Origin: JBFLYH01 sp964630235
Lineage (GTDB): Bacteria; Oederibacteriota; JAAXVQ01; JAUVAV01
DNA length: 64,000 nucleotides
Direction of reading: 5' to 3'
Assembly: GCA_964630235.1 (NCBI GenBank)
Contig: CAZVUO010000001.1
Span: forward strand, 1,054,001 to 1,118,000
Shown here piece by piece: positions 34,532-43,490 of this stretch (position 1 is its first letter; the number at the start of each line of letters is the position of its first letter). The notes under the pieces were generated by a model. That model saw only the letters and a list, made by a program, of their open reading frames with translations. It was not told where the DNA came from and did not search any database. The translations under genes and the position numbers were made by a program.

Positions 34532-35398
34532 ATGCCGGAACCCAACGACGCCCTGCCCCTGGCAGCGAAAAAATGGAACTGGGGGGCCATGTGGCTGAAC
34601 GTTTTCTGGGGGCTCAAGCACAACACCGATTTCGCGCTCCTGACGCTGATCCCGGGGCTGGGGCTGGTCGTGCCTTTTATTTTGGGGGCGCGGGGCGGCA
34701 GGTGGGCGTGGCGCAACCGGACCTGGAGCAGCGTCGCCGAGTTCGAAAAGACCCAGCGCGACTGGGCGCTGGGGGGGTGGGTGGCGGTTTTTTTTCTGGC
34801 CGTCGGGCTTTTTCTGCCGGTCCGGAATTATGTGGTGGACCGGATTTGGGAGCGCTCCGCGGTGATCACGGAGGCGGTCCGGCATCTGGCCGGGCAGGCG
34901 GATTTTCAAAAAGTGGTTGGCGCCAACCCCCGCCACCGGGTGTATGAAGCCCGGCCCGTCGGCGGCCGCGAGCGGTTTCGCGTGGGCGTGCGCCTGGAAG
35001 GCCAGCAGGAGCGGCTCAAAATACGCCTGCACCTTATGCGCCTGGAAGGCACGTGGGCTGTTTACCGCGCGGTGCTCTTCCATTATCTGAATGAACCGGG
35101 AGTGGATTATCCCCTGCCGCCGGCATTGCTGCAAACCGGGCCCGCGGACCTGAGCGCTAATCCGCCGCGCGCTTATGACTGCCTGCTGCGGTCCGTGCCC
35201 TTCGGCCAGGAGCAGGCCGTGGCCGCGCTGGTCGCGGACCTCAATCACTGGACCCGGACCGAAGCCCGGCAACGCCTCCGGCAGCCGGGAATCCCTGTCT
35301 GTGCGGGCGTTTCCTGGGCCGCCGCCAAAAAACTGCAAGCGAAGTTCGCCGATTATGACGTCGCCCTGGAACTCGTTCCCGCGCGGCCGGCGCCTTGA
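34532..35398 (+). CDS. membrane protein with C-terminal L7/L12-CTD-like domain
   Basis: The 288-residue protein has membrane helices at about 36-54 and 85-105, an outside or cytoplasmic middle domain (about 115-215), and a final 60 residues (about 225-285) whose pattern resembles the ribosomal L7/L12 C-terminal fold. That end reads GQEQAVAALVADLNHWTRTE, then a run of basic/hydrophobic residues, a 'VCAGVSWAAAKKL' helix and a final beta strand. The start is the ATG after GGAGGGGA. Function unknown; the L7/L12 likeness is my pattern reading. Confidence 0.6.
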   Translation: MPEPNDALPLAAKKWNWGAMWLNVFWGLKHNTDFALLTLIPGLGLVVPFILGARGGRWAWRNRTWSSVAEFEKTQRDWALGGWVAVFFLAVGLFLPVRNYVVDRIWERSAVITEAVRHLAGQADFQKVVGANPRHRVYEARPVGGRERFRVGVRLEGQQERLKIRLHLMRLEGTWAVYRAVLFHYLNEPGVDYPLPPALLQTGPADLSANPPRAYDCLLRSVPFGQEQAVAALVADLNHWTRTEARQRLRQPGIPVCAGVSWAAAKKLQAKFADYDVALELVPARPAP

Positions 35399-35410
35399 AC
35401 CTTTCCGGCC

Positions 35411-36907
35411 ATGCCTGCCGATCCTCGGCGCCTGACTCCCACTGACTTTTACACCTACTATCAGCCTTCGCTTTGCGGCCTGCGCGTCTACTTGCGGGCC
35501 CGGGGCGAGGAGGAAGCGGAGCCCGGCGCCCTCGCTGGAATCCTGCGGCGCCTGGGCGAACGCCACGAAGCCCGTTACCTGGAAGCGTTTTCCGGCGTCC
35601 TTAATCTGGCCGCTGTGCCGTTGACCCGGCGGATCGAAGCCACCTGCCGTGCGGTCGCGGACCGCGCGCCCGTGATTTACCATCCCCGCTTCTGCTGTTC
35701 GCGGGAAATCGCGGGCCGGGTCTGGGAACTCTGCGGAGAACCGGACCTGCTGGTGAAGCACGGGGACGGCTACCTGATCCGGGATGTCAAATTGTCGCGG
35801 CGGATCGGAGAAAAGGAACATCCGGAGATCGTCCGGCAGCTGCAGCTCTACGGCTGGCTGTACCAGCAAACGTTCGGGGTTCCGCCCGCGGGCCTGGAGG
35901 TGTTCTCCGGCGCCGCGCTGCTGGAACAGATCCCGTTCGAGGATGGCCGGGCGGCGCTGGACTCGCTGCGGGAGATCGCGGATATCCACAACGCGGCCGA
36001 CGCACCCTACAGTCCCGTGGGCTGGACCAAATGCAAGGGGTGCGGGTTTTTCCCGCGCTGCTGGCCGCGCGCCGAGGCCGGCCGGGACGTGGCGCTGCTG
36101 CCGGGCGTGGACCAGGGACTGGCCAAGCAGCTGCACGCGCTCGGGTTTCCAACCTGCCAGGCGCTCTTGAACGGGCTGGATGAAAAGACCCTGGCGGCTG
36201 TGCAGCGGCCGAACAAGGACGGCCGGCTCAAACAGGTCGGGAAACAGGCCAGGGACATCCTGCTGCATGCGCGAGCCTTCGAGCAACATGCCGAGATTTT
36301 TCTGAACAGACCCGAATTGCCGGCAGGCGATCATTTCGTCATGTTCGATCTGGAGGGACTGCCGCCCCAGCTGGAGGAGGAACAAAAAATATATTTGTGG
36401 GGGATGCAAGTCTACGGGAAGCGCCCCTCGCCCTTCCAGCCGGCCGTGGCCGGCTTCGGCCCCGAAGGGGATGCCCAGGGTTGGGGGGAATTCCTGCGCC
36501 GGGCGGATGCGATCTTCCGGGCGTACGGGGATATCCCCTTTGTCCATTGGCACCATTACGAAACCACGAATCTCAAACTCTACTTGGAACGCTACGGCGA
36601 CCCGGAAGGAATCGCGGGCCGCGTCCTGGCGAACTGCGTTGATTTGCTTCCCGTGACCCGCCAGGCGGTCGTTCTGCCTGTGCCCAGTTACAGCCTCAAG
36701 GTTGTGGAAAAACATATCGGGTTCCAGCGCACCCTGGAACAATACGGCGGGGACTGGGCCATGGCAAAATATCTGGAGGCCAGGGAGACGGAGGATGAAA
36801 GCGAACGGCAGGCATGCCTGCGGGAGATCCTGCGCTACAACGAGGAGGACCTGGCCGCCATGTGGGCGGTGTGGGAATGGTTGGACGCGCTGCGCCGGAG
36901 AGCGTGA
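35411..36907 (+). CDS. TM0106-family RecB-like nuclease
   Basis: A 498-residue protein. The N-terminal PD-(D/E)xK-like domain has GEPDLLV and GYLIRDVKLSR, with a Cys cluster (CKGCGFFPRCW) that may hold iron-sulfur as in Cas4/RecB proteins. The C-terminal part is an RNase H-like domain with MFDLEGLPP and HHYETTNL and a final acidic YNEEDLAAMW. This matches the TM0106 family of predicted nucleases. No CRISPR or cas genes are near, so a repair role is more likely. Confidence 0.82.
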   Translation: MPADPRRLTPTDFYTYYQPSLCGLRVYLRARGEEEAEPGALAGILRRLGERHEARYLEAFSGVLNLAAVPLTRRIEATCRAVADRAPVIYHPRFCCSREIAGRVWELCGEPDLLVKHGDGYLIRDVKLSRRIGEKEHPEIVRQLQLYGWLYQQTFGVPPAGLEVFSGAALLEQIPFEDGRAALDSLREIADIHNAADAPYSPVGWTKCKGCGFFPRCWPRAEAGRDVALLPGVDQGLAKQLHALGFPTCQALLNGLDEKTLAAVQRPNKDGRLKQVGKQARDILLHARAFEQHAEIFLNRPELPAGDHFVMFDLEGLPPQLEEEQKIYLWGMQVYGKRPSPFQPAVAGFGPEGDAQGWGEFLRRADAIFRAYGDIPFVHWHHYETTNLKLYLERYGDPEGIAGRVLANCVDLLPVTRQAVVLPVPSYSLKVVEKHIGFQRTLEQYGGDWAMAKYLEARETEDESERQACLREILRYNEEDLAAMWAVWEWLDALRRRA

Positions 36908-37750
36908 CTAACGGCGTGAATTTTTAACGCGGCCGGAACCCAGCCAGGGTTGGTTGGTGCCGAACCGGGTCAGCAGGATGGCTCCCAAGCCGGGCAGGAT
37001 GGCGATGAAATAGAGGACGCCGCCGATGAAGGGCACGAAATGCACAAACTTCAGGACGATTAAACCCGCGATCACCGCGAGGAAGGGCGAGAAGCGCGGG
37101 GAAAGCTTGGTGCCTACCAGGTAAGCCATGCTCGCCACGCCGAACCAACTCGCGACCAGCAGGAAGGCGAAGAGGGCTAAGGCCAGCGGCAGACCCAGAA
37201 TGGTGACGGCGAAGCCCACCCCCAGCGGGATCAGGAGCGCCATGGCCAGCATGCCCACCAGGCTGGAGGTCACCAGATCCGCCGAAGCATGAGCGGCCGC
37301 GAACCGGATCTGGTCGGGCCACATCAGCACCAGGAACACGCTGAGCAGCAGCAGAAAGACGGCTGTAGCCACTTTGTACAAAAAGCCCACAAGCAGGAGA
37401 CGGGCCAGGGAAAAGAGCGGCAGGGAAGACCAGTTGATGTTCCCGCCGACCTCGACCTTGGTGCCCACCACCACGGCCGAGGGGTCCAGGAAAATCTTCC
37501 CGCCCAGACACACCACGTCTCCGCCGACATAAGCGCCGGCCTTGAGATGGATGGCGCCGCCCAGGACTACGACGTTGCCCAGGACCTTGCCGCGGATCTC
37601 GGCGGTGTTATTGAGAATGAGCACTTCCTGGACCTCCTGGCCCGCGGCCACGACCCCGGGTTCGTTGAACCGGAGGAGCGTGGACGCTTGGGACCAGGAA
37701 GGTAGGCAGGCGACGGCCAGCAGACTCAGGGCGAGCAGACGGATGGACAT
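36908..37750 (-). CDS. bactofilin-like domain membrane protein
   Basis: The 280-residue protein has a signal peptide (about 1-22), then a repetitive beta-helix segment (about 45-105) with ILNNTAEIRGKVLGNVVVLG and GAYVGGDVVCLGGKI as in polymer-forming cytoskeletal/bactofilin domains. Four or five membrane spans follow (about 120-275). This layout is known from bacterial envelope proteins of unknown role. The start has AGAGGATTCC before the ATG; codons upstream lack support. Confidence 0.7.
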   Translation of the reverse strand: MSIRLLALSLLAVACLPSWSQASTLLRFNEPGVVAAGQEVQEVLILNNTAEIRGKVLGNVVVLGGAIHLKAGAYVGGDVVCLGGKIFLDPSAVVVGTKVEVGGNINWSSLPLFSLARLLLVGFLYKVATAVFLLLLSVFLVLMWPDQIRFAAAHASADLVTSSLVGMLAMALLIPLGVGFAVTILGLPLALALFAFLLVASWFGVASMAYLVGTKLSPRFSPFLAVIAGLIVLKFVHFVPFIGGVLYFIAILPGLGAILLTRFGTNQPWLGSGRVKNSRR

Positions 37751-37867
37751 GACGGAATCCTCTCTGGGAATGACCCGCAAAGCATGACCTATTCTCCCAT
37801 TGCGGCTCCGGGACGGCAAGCCCAAAGCCGGCGCGAAAAAAATCTTCCCCGGCGCCCAGGGACCGGC

Positions 37868-37873
37868 TATAAT
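37868..37873 (+). promoter_or_regulatory. possible -10 box upstream of der
   Basis: A perfect TATAAT in the spacer upstream of the tandem repeat. No convincing -35 is seen, so this is a weak call. Confidence 0.25.
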
Positions 37874-37919
37874 TCCACCCTTCGGGGCAAGCCGGTTTCC
37901 TGATCCCCTTAGCAGAGAA

Positions 37920-37938
37920 CCCCGGCCTGTGGCCGGGG
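37920..37938. repeat. GC hairpin
   Basis: CCCCGGCCTGTGGCCGGGG forms an 8-bp stem. It lies between the bactofilin-like gene and der, with no T-run. Confidence 0.5.
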
Positions 37939-37968
37939 ATGAATATATTGACGCCTGCGGCGCCGAGG

Positions 37969-38127
37969 GACTCCCTCCGGTCGCCCCGACCGGATGGATA
38001 TGGGACTCCCTCCGGTCGCCCCGACCGGATGGATATGGGACTCCCTCCGGTCACCCCGACCGGATGGATATGGGACTTCCTCCGGTCGCCCCGACCGGGT
38101 GGATATGGGACTCCCTCCGGTCGCCGC
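37969..38127. repeat. 35-bp tandem repeat
   Basis: Four full units start at 37969, 38004, 38039 and 38074, and a partial fifth starts at 38109. Each contains CCGGTC-GCCCC-GACCGG, a hairpin, then GGATGGATATGG. The fourth differs by two or three bases. There are no spacers, so this is not a CRISPR array. It lies in the der 5' region and is itself open in the der frame, but its translation is not protein-like. Confidence 0.85.
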
Positions 38128-38152
38128 CTACCATGCCAAAGGCGCATGGCAG
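38125..38152. repeat. small hairpin shared with 45618
   Basis: CCTACCATGCC AAAGGC GCATGGCAGG forms a stem of about nine bases. A relative, CCTGCCACGCC AAAAAC GCGCGGCAGG, lies at 45618-45645. Confidence 0.5.
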
Positions 38153-38184
38153 GAATTGGTTTCCCGAAAAATCCGGGAGGTTCA

Positions 38185-39519
38185 ATGGGACGCAAAGTGG
38201 TGGCTATCGTCGGCCGTCCGAACGTCGGGAAATCAGCCCTCTTCAACCGCGTGGTCGGGAAAGCGCGCGCGATCGTTGACGAGGTCGCCGGCCTGACCCG
38301 GGACCGCCATTATGATCTGGCCCGCTGGCTGGACCGGGAGTTTCTGCTGGTGGATACCGGAGGGTTCGAACCGGATGCCTCGGACCGGATCGTCGCGCAA
38401 ATCCGCCGGCAAATGGAGATCGCCCTGGCCGAAGCGGACGTGATCATCATGGTCGCGGACGGCCGGGTTCCGCTTGAACGCGCGGACCGGGAACTGGCCC
38501 AGCGCCTGCGCGCCAGCACCAAGCCGGTGCTGCTGGCGGTGAATAAAATCGACAACGAGCGCGAGGAAAGCCAGACGCATGATTTCTGGTCCCTGGGCCT
38601 GGGGCAGCCGTATCCGGTTTCGGCGCTGCACGCCCGGCGCGTTGACGAACTGCTCGATGCCTTGCGCGGCCTGCTCCCGCCCCAGCCCGCGCCGGCCGCG
38701 GACGCGGACTCCGAGGAAGTTCACCTCGCGATCGTGGGCCGTCCCAACGCCGGCAAATCTTCGCTGGTCAACCGCATCCTGGGCGAGGACCGCGTGCTGG
38801 TGGATGACCAGCCGGGAACCACGCGCGATGCGGTGTCGAGCCATTTCCGGTATCAGCACCGGTCTTTCCAGATCCTGGACACGGCGGGTCTGCGGGCCGC
38901 AAAAAAAGTCGGCCCAGGCATTGAACGCTATGCGGTGGTCCGGGCGCTGCGCGCCATCGAGGAATCGCATATTGCGGTCCTCTTGCTGGACGCCTCCCGC
39001 CCGCTGACCGAACAAGACGAGCACATTGCGGGCTTCATCCACGAAGCGGGGCGGGCCTGCATCCTGGCGGTCAACAAGTGGGATCTCATCGAGAAGGACG
39101 CGCGCACCACCGACCAGTACCTCAAAGTTCTGCGCCGCCGGCTGCCGTTCATGGACTACGCGCCCGTGCTGACGCTTTCGGCCAAAACCGGCCAGCGCGT
39201 CCCGCGCCTGCTCGACCTGGTCCTGTCCGTGGACGCCATGCACGCGCTGCGGATCAAAACCAGCTTGCTAAATCGCGCGCTTCAAGATATTATCCATAAA
39301 CATCCCGCGCCCACGCAGCGCGGACGCGTGCTGCGGATAAAATACATATCGCAAACCGGCGTGCGTCCTCCCAGCTTCGCGTTATTCGTCAACGACCCCC
39401 GGCGCATGCATTTCGCATATTTACGGCACATCAAGAATGGCTTGCGGGCCCGGTTCGGTCTGGAAGGCACGCCGCTGATCGTGATGCTCCGCGGCGAGAA
39501 AGAGGCGGGCGATGAGTGA
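38185..39519 (+). CDS. der: GTPase Der
   Basis: The 444-residue double GTPase is needed for 50S ribosomal subunit maturation. Two G domains in tandem: GRPNVGKS (10-17), DTAG-like DTGGFE and NKID in the first; GRPNAGKS (185-192), DTAG and NKWD in the second. The C-terminal KH-like domain ends the protein. The start is the ATG after GGGAGG; upstream in-frame codons are in the tandem repeat. It begins a run of genes der-plsY-gpsA-HU-merR with overlaps. Confidence 0.97.
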   Translation: MGRKVVAIVGRPNVGKSALFNRVVGKARAIVDEVAGLTRDRHYDLARWLDREFLLVDTGGFEPDASDRIVAQIRRQMEIALAEADVIIMVADGRVPLERADRELAQRLRASTKPVLLAVNKIDNEREESQTHDFWSLGLGQPYPVSALHARRVDELLDALRGLLPPQPAPAADADSEEVHLAIVGRPNAGKSSLVNRILGEDRVLVDDQPGTTRDAVSSHFRYQHRSFQILDTAGLRAAKKVGPGIERYAVVRALRAIEESHIAVLLLDASRPLTEQDEHIAGFIHEAGRACILAVNKWDLIEKDARTTDQYLKVLRRRLPFMDYAPVLTLSAKTGQRVPRLLDLVLSVDAMHALRIKTSLLNRALQDIIHKHPAPTQRGRVLRIKYISQTGVRPPSFALFVNDPRRMHFAYLRHIKNGLRARFGLEGTPLIVMLRGEKEAGDE

Positions 39520-40150
39520 AGCCTGGTGGAGCCTGGCGCTGGCTGCGGCCGCCAGCTATCTTCTGGGCTCTATTCCCACCGGATACCTCTACGGACGCCT
39601 GCGGGGAAAAGACATCCGTACCCTCGGCTCCGGCAATGTCGGGGCCACGAATGTGCTGAGGGTTTTCGGCGCCGTTCCAGGCATTGTCATTCTGCTGGTT
39701 GACGCAGGCAAAGGGTTTGCCGCGGTTTACTGGCTCGGCCGCCTGTCCGCCTGGCCGGCCGCCGACTGGGCGCGGGTGGGCTGCGCGCTGGCGGCGGTCC
39801 TGGGACACACGTACACCTGTTACCTCGGGTTCCGCGGCGGCAAAGGCGTGGCGACTTCGCTGGGGGTGTTCCTGGCGCTGGCGCCGTTCGCGACCCTGGT
39901 GGTCCTGCTCCTTTTCGGAACGACGGTGGCCCTGACCCGGTACGTCTCCGTGGGCTCGCTGTCCGCGGCGGCCGGGTTGCCGCTCCTGCTGCTGGCCACC
40001 GGTGAAACCGGCGGACAGCACGCTGTCCACTGGCTGGCCCTTCTGCTCTCGCTGGTCGTGATCGTCAAACACCGTTCGAACATCCGGCGGCTCCTGCAAG
40101 GCACGGAGAACCGGCTGGGCGCATCCCGGCCCCCGGGGGGATCATGCTGA
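39512..40150 (+). CDS. plsY: glycerol-3-phosphate acyltransferase PlsY
   Basis: The 212-residue membrane enzyme acylates glycerol-3-phosphate with acyl-phosphate. SIPTGYLYGR, GSGNVGATNVLR and FRGGKGVATSLG are the three conserved loops. About five spans. The start overlaps the der stop. The gpsA gene that makes its substrate follows and overlaps, a functional pair. Confidence 0.95.
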   Translation: MSEAWWSLALAAAASYLLGSIPTGYLYGRLRGKDIRTLGSGNVGATNVLRVFGAVPGIVILLVDAGKGFAAVYWLGRLSAWPAADWARVGCALAAVLGHTYTCYLGFRGGKGVATSLGVFLALAPFATLVVLLLFGTTVALTRYVSVGSLSAAAGLPLLLLATGETGGQHAVHWLALLLSLVVIVKHRSNIRRLLQGTENRLGASRPPGGSC

Positions 40151-41178
40151 ACACCGAGACTCCCATTGCCGTAATGGGCGCCGGCGCCTGGGGCACGGCC
40201 CTGGCGCGCTTGCTGGCGCGAAAGGGCCACCGCGTCCGGTTGTGGGAGTATTTTCCCGATTATGCCGAAGTGCTGAGGACCCGGCGGGAAAATCCGAAAT
40301 TTCTTCCCGGGGTGGCCATTCCGGAATCCGTCGAGATCACCAGCGATCCTGGCCTGGCCGCGGCCGGCGCGGACCTGGTGGTGATGGTTCCGCCGGCCCA
40401 GCGGTTTCGCGAAGTGGCCCGGCGCCTGGCCGCGGCCGGCGCGAAACCCCAATGGGTGCTGTCGGCTTCCAAAGGACTGGAACACGGCAGTCTGGCGCGG
40501 ATGTCCGAAATTATCCGGGAAACATTTCCGGCGACGGTGGCGGCAGGTGCCCTGTCAGGCCCCAGCCACGCGGAGGAAGTCGGACGCGACCGGCCGACTT
40601 CGGTGGTGGTGGCCGCCGCCGAGAGCCGGGCGGCGGAAGTCTTTCAGGAAGCGTTCATGACCGAGACGTTCCGGGTGTACACCAGCCCGGATCTGGCGGG
40701 TGTGGAACTGGGCGGATCGCTGAAAAACATCATCGCGCTCGCGGCGGGCGTCGTGGACGGGCTGGGACTGGGGGACAACGCCAAGGCGGCCTTGATCACC
40801 CGCGGCCTGGCTGAAATCAGCCGCATGGGCGCGGCCCTCCAGGCAAAGCCGGAGACGTTCGCCGGCCTCTCCGGTTTGGGCGACTTGGTTGTCACCTGCA
40901 CCAGCCGGTTTTCCCGCAACCGGCGCGTCGGCGAGGAACTCGGGCGCGGGCGTACGCTGGAAGAAGTTCTGGCCGGCATGGAGATGGTCGCCGAAGGAGT
41001 GGAAACCACGCGGTCGGCCTACCAGCTCAGCCGGCGACTGGGCGTGGATCTGCCCATTACGGAACAGGTGTACCGACTCCTGTACGAGGGGGTGCCGCCA
41101 GACCGGGCGGTCAAGGAGTTGATGCAGCGGCCGCGCAAGGCGGAGACGCCGGCCGCGCGCAAGGAGGAGCCAGCGTGA
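40144..41178 (+). CDS. gpsA: NAD(P)H-dependent glycerol-3-phosphate dehydrogenase
   Basis: The 344-residue enzyme reduces dihydroxyacetone phosphate to glycerol-3-phosphate. GAGAWGTALA (12-21) is the nucleotide-binding loop; SASKGLE, the ELGGSLKNIIALAAG lysine and NAKAALITRGL complete the signature. Overlaps plsY by seven bases and the HU gene by four. Confidence 0.96.
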   Translation: MLNTETPIAVMGAGAWGTALARLLARKGHRVRLWEYFPDYAEVLRTRRENPKFLPGVAIPESVEITSDPGLAAAGADLVVMVPPAQRFREVARRLAAAGAKPQWVLSASKGLEHGSLARMSEIIRETFPATVAAGALSGPSHAEEVGRDRPTSVVVAAAESRAAEVFQEAFMTETFRVYTSPDLAGVELGGSLKNIIALAAGVVDGLGLGDNAKAALITRGLAEISRMGAALQAKPETFAGLSGLGDLVVTCTSRFSRNRRVGEELGRGRTLEEVLAGMEMVAEGVETTRSAYQLSRRLGVDLPITEQVYRLLYEGVPPDRAVKELMQRPRKAETPAARKEEPA

Positions 41179-41498
41179 AAGAAGGAAGCGAAGCAACGGT
41201 AACCAAAGCGGAATTGGCCGGACAGCTGTCGCACCTGGGGCTTTCGCGGCGTCTGTCGCGGCGGATCGTGGATTACTTTATCTCCCAGCTGGCGGCGGCC
41301 TTGCGGCGGGGAGAAGTTGTCCATCTCGTGGGATTCGGTGCGTTTCGCTTCAAAGTCCGCCGGGCCCGGCGCGGCCGCAATCCGCGGACCGGCGCAGCGG
41401 TGCAGGTGCCGTCCAAGCGCGTGATCCAGTTCCGTCCCGGCAGTCTGCTCAAGCGGCAGGTGCGGGAAGGCGGGACAGCCGCCAAGAGGAGGGAATAG
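41175..41498 (+). CDS. HU/IHF-family DNA-binding protein
   Basis: The 107-residue protein has a GTG start overlapping the gpsA stop. GFGAFRFKVRRARRGRNPRTG is close to the HU/IHF beta-arm signature (about 54-74, quoted in part), and the tail is basic. It binds and bends DNA. An 11-residue N-terminal extension is present. AAGGAGG lies before the start. Confidence 0.9.
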   Translation: MKEGSEATVTKAELAGQLSHLGLSRRLSRRIVDYFISQLAAALRRGEVVHLVGFGAFRFKVRRARRGRNPRTGAAVQVPSKRVIQFRPGSLLKRQVREGGTAAKRRE

Positions 41499-41500
41499 CC

Positions 41501-41956
41501 ATGGCCAGGACGAAAAAAAACGAGGAACCCGCGGAAACTGAAACGTCCGCCGCGTCCGAAGAAAATTCCGGGAAAATATTCTATCAAATCAGGGAAATCA
41601 GCGAACTGACCGGGATCAAAACCCACGTGCTGCGCTACTGGGAAAAGGAATTCCCCCAGTTGCACCCGGAAAAAGGCAGCACGGGACAGCGGCTGTACCG
41701 GGCCAAGGATCTGCGGCTGATCCGGCGCATCAAAACCCTGCTGTACGACGAGAAATTCACCATCGCCGGGGCCAAGCGGCGCCTGGCCGGGGAACTGCGG
41801 CCGGAGAAATTGCAGCTCGATTTAAGATTAGGGTTGCGTGAGAATCTGTTATTGAATACAATCCATAAAGTCAAAAAAGAGCTGGAAGGATTATTGCAAA
41901 TGTTCAGCCGCTCCGATGCCGAATCTGCGCGCCGGGCCAGGGAACACGGGGCGTAG
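41501..41956 (+). CDS. MerR-family transcriptional regulator
   Basis: The 151-residue protein has a disordered, charged N-terminus (1-25) and a MerR winged helix (about 27-95: FYQIREISELTGIKTHVLRYWE, part shown, then LRLIRRIKTLLYDEKFTI). A short coiled coil ends it. No metal-binding Cys are seen, so it is more like the RacA/MerR small regulators that follow HU genes in many genomes. Only two bases separate it from the HU gene. Confidence 0.9.
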   Translation: MARTKKNEEPAETETSAASEENSGKIFYQIREISELTGIKTHVLRYWEKEFPQLHPEKGSTGQRLYRAKDLRLIRRIKTLLYDEKFTIAGAKRRLAGELRPEKLQLDLRLGLRENLLLNTIHKVKKELEGLLQMFSRSDAESARRAREHGA

Positions 41957-42048
41957 CGGAACGAAGCGAAAGGCGGCGGCCAAAGCAGAGGGGCGCCTGC
42001 GGCCCTTTTTGGCTGTTTCCGTCTGAACATGTCCGGTGTGTACAACGT

Positions 42049-42124
42049 CGGGGTGTAGCGCAGTGGCTAGCGCACTCGCTTGGGGTGCGAGTGGTCGGAG
42101 GTTCAATTCCTCTCACCCCGACCA
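42049..42124 (+). tRNA. tRNA-Pro (GGG)
   Basis: A 76-base tRNA with acceptor stem CGGGGTG/CACCCCG, encoded CCA and anticodon GGG in the loop TTGGGGT. D and T arms are normal. Confidence 0.95.
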
Positions 42125-42158
42125 GTTTCTTGCCTCCTTCGGCAAGAGAACGCCGAAA

Positions 42159-42226
42159 AAATGAAAGGTGATAGGCGAGAGGGGATCAGCACCTGCCATC
42201 CCCTTTCGCCTCTCGGCTTTCATGAG
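42159..42226. repeat. long imperfect inverted repeat
   Basis: ATGAAAGGTGATAGGCGAGAG... pairs with ...CTTTCGCCTCTCGGCTTTCAT over about 30 bases. The words GGCGAGAGGGG and CGCCTCTCGG reappear inverted near 45782-45868. Confidence 0.6.
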
Positions 42227-42253
42227 TGGAATTGTCAAGTGAGTGGTCACATT

Positions 42254-42329
<76 letters not shown>

Positions 42330-42499
42330 GAAATTTTCGCGCGGCGAAAATTTCAGAGCAGGCGAGCAGGGGAACAGTGGGGCAGGTGAAGAAACCGAGC
42401 CTGCGGTCTACTGTTCAGCTGATCAACTGTTCTGGTTTCGCCATGCTTGGCAGGGATGATCAGAGCGGAGCGAGAAAGTCCCGGCGAAGTTCAGCCGGG

Positions 42500-42524
42500 A
42501 TTCAAATCCTCTCGCCCCGACCAG
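42500..42524 (+). repeat. direct repeat of the tRNA-Pro(CGG) 3' end
   Basis: ATTCAAATCCTCTCGCCCCG then ACCAG repeats the T-loop-to-CCA end of the tRNA at 42254-42329, with one mismatch, 195 bases downstream. No 5' half of a tRNA precedes it. The form is that of a past integration or duplication at the tRNA end. Confidence 0.65.
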
Positions 42525-42529
42525 CTATG

Positions 42530-42617
42530 GCAGAGCAATTGAACGATCGAGCGATAGAGCGCGTTGAGCGAACAGGGCAAACAAAAAGCGCTCTATTGCA
42601 GTCCGCGTGCTCCATCC
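42530..42617. repeat. gene-free region with imperfect inverted repeat
   Basis: Between the tRNA repeat and the YjbH-like gene: GCAATTGAACGATCGAGCGATAGAGCGC pairs loosely with GCGCTCTATTGCAG. The words gagcaattgag(c) recur in several spacers of the window. No gene seen. Confidence 0.4.
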
Positions 42618-42746
42618 CCTCCGCCGGGGGGGCTCCATTGATTCGTTTAACCTGGATCGCACTGATTCAAGTCCATGCGGGACCTGGCTCCCATCGGCAG
42701 TGCGCAGGCCGAAGTTCCAGGGGTGATCGGACCGTGAGGTTACAGG

Positions 42747-43490
42747 ATGTTCCCGAAAAAAATCGCGCGCACAGCCGGTTGGGGTTTGATTCTTCTGCTC
42801 AGCCTGGGCGCCGAAAGCGGATGGGGCAAGGTTGATCAAGCCACCCGCTATCTTGAACAGTCCACGTCGCTGGTTGGCCCTGCCGGCTGGATCAACATCC
42901 CTTCCGCGTCGGTTCCTGATTCCGGACAGCTTTCAGCCGGGATCCATTTGAACAAAGCCAAAGTCAATTTCGGATTGTGGGGGATCCTGGAGGGCGGTTT
43001 TTTTTTCGATGCGGACCGCTTGGGCGAGCAGTTCGAGCCCTACCGCAATCTCTCCCGCTGGGAGCTGGCGGAAAAAAACATACCGGGATTCATCCGTGAG
43101 GCGTTCCGCGGCCAGGGTAAGCTTAAATTGCTGGACCAGGATTGGGGCGGCGTCAGCCTGGCTGCGGGGATGGAAGAACAGGACGCGTATGTGGTGGCGC
43201 AGCGGTTTTTCCCCGGACTCTCCCGGGTGACGGTTTTGGCCGGCTGGGGCGAGGGCCGGTTTTCCCAGGGATTCGCGGGGCTGGGGAAAACGCTCTTTCC
43301 GGGAGCGGAGCTGCTGTTTGAATTCGACGGCCGCGGCATTAACCTGGGCATGCGTCTGCTCCTGGCGCCCAACCTCATCCTGACCTATGCCGGCCGCAAC
43401 CTGGACACGATCGGGGAGGTTACGAATCTGGGGCAGGTGATCTCCCAGCATCTGTCGTTTGGCATTACCTATGTGGAGCAACTGTGGTAA
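42747..43490 (+). CDS. YjbH-like outer-membrane protein
   Basis: The 247-residue protein has a signal peptide (about 1-28) and repeating strands rich in Gly, Phe and Leu. PAGWINIPSASVPDSGQLSAG (part) resembles the opening of YjbH-type exopolysaccharide-linked barrel proteins. The end (ISQHLSFGITYVEQLW) closes as a barrel strand. The acylphosphatase start lies inside its last codons. Confidence 0.65.
   Translation: MFPKKIARTAGWGLILLLSLGAESGWGKVDQATRYLEQSTSLVGPAGWINIPSASVPDSGQLSAGIHLNKAKVNFGLWGILEGGFFFDADRLGEQFEPYRNLSRWELAEKNIPGFIREAFRGQGKLKLLDQDWGGVSLAAGMEEQDAYVVAQRFFPGLSRVTVLAGWGEGRFSQGFAGLGKTLFPGAELLFEFDGRGINLGMRLLLAPNLILTYAGRNLDTIGEVTNLGQVISQHLSFGITYVEQLW

Noticed and set aside
35411..36907. 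Cas4-like nuclease as sign of CRISPR
   Set aside because: The RNase H-like C-terminal half fits the TM0106 family and no array or cas gene is near.
37969..38127. Possible CRISPR array
   Set aside because: Units are head-to-tail with no spacers, and no cas genes are present.
37939..38184. N-terminal extension of Der through the tandem repeat
   Set aside because: The repeat translates to low-complexity sequence; GGGAGG before the ATG at 38185 and the Der family start support the shorter form.
42430..42524. Third intact tRNA gene
   Set aside because: Only the 3' end matches; I could not build an acceptor stem, D arm or anticodon arm from the preceding bases.
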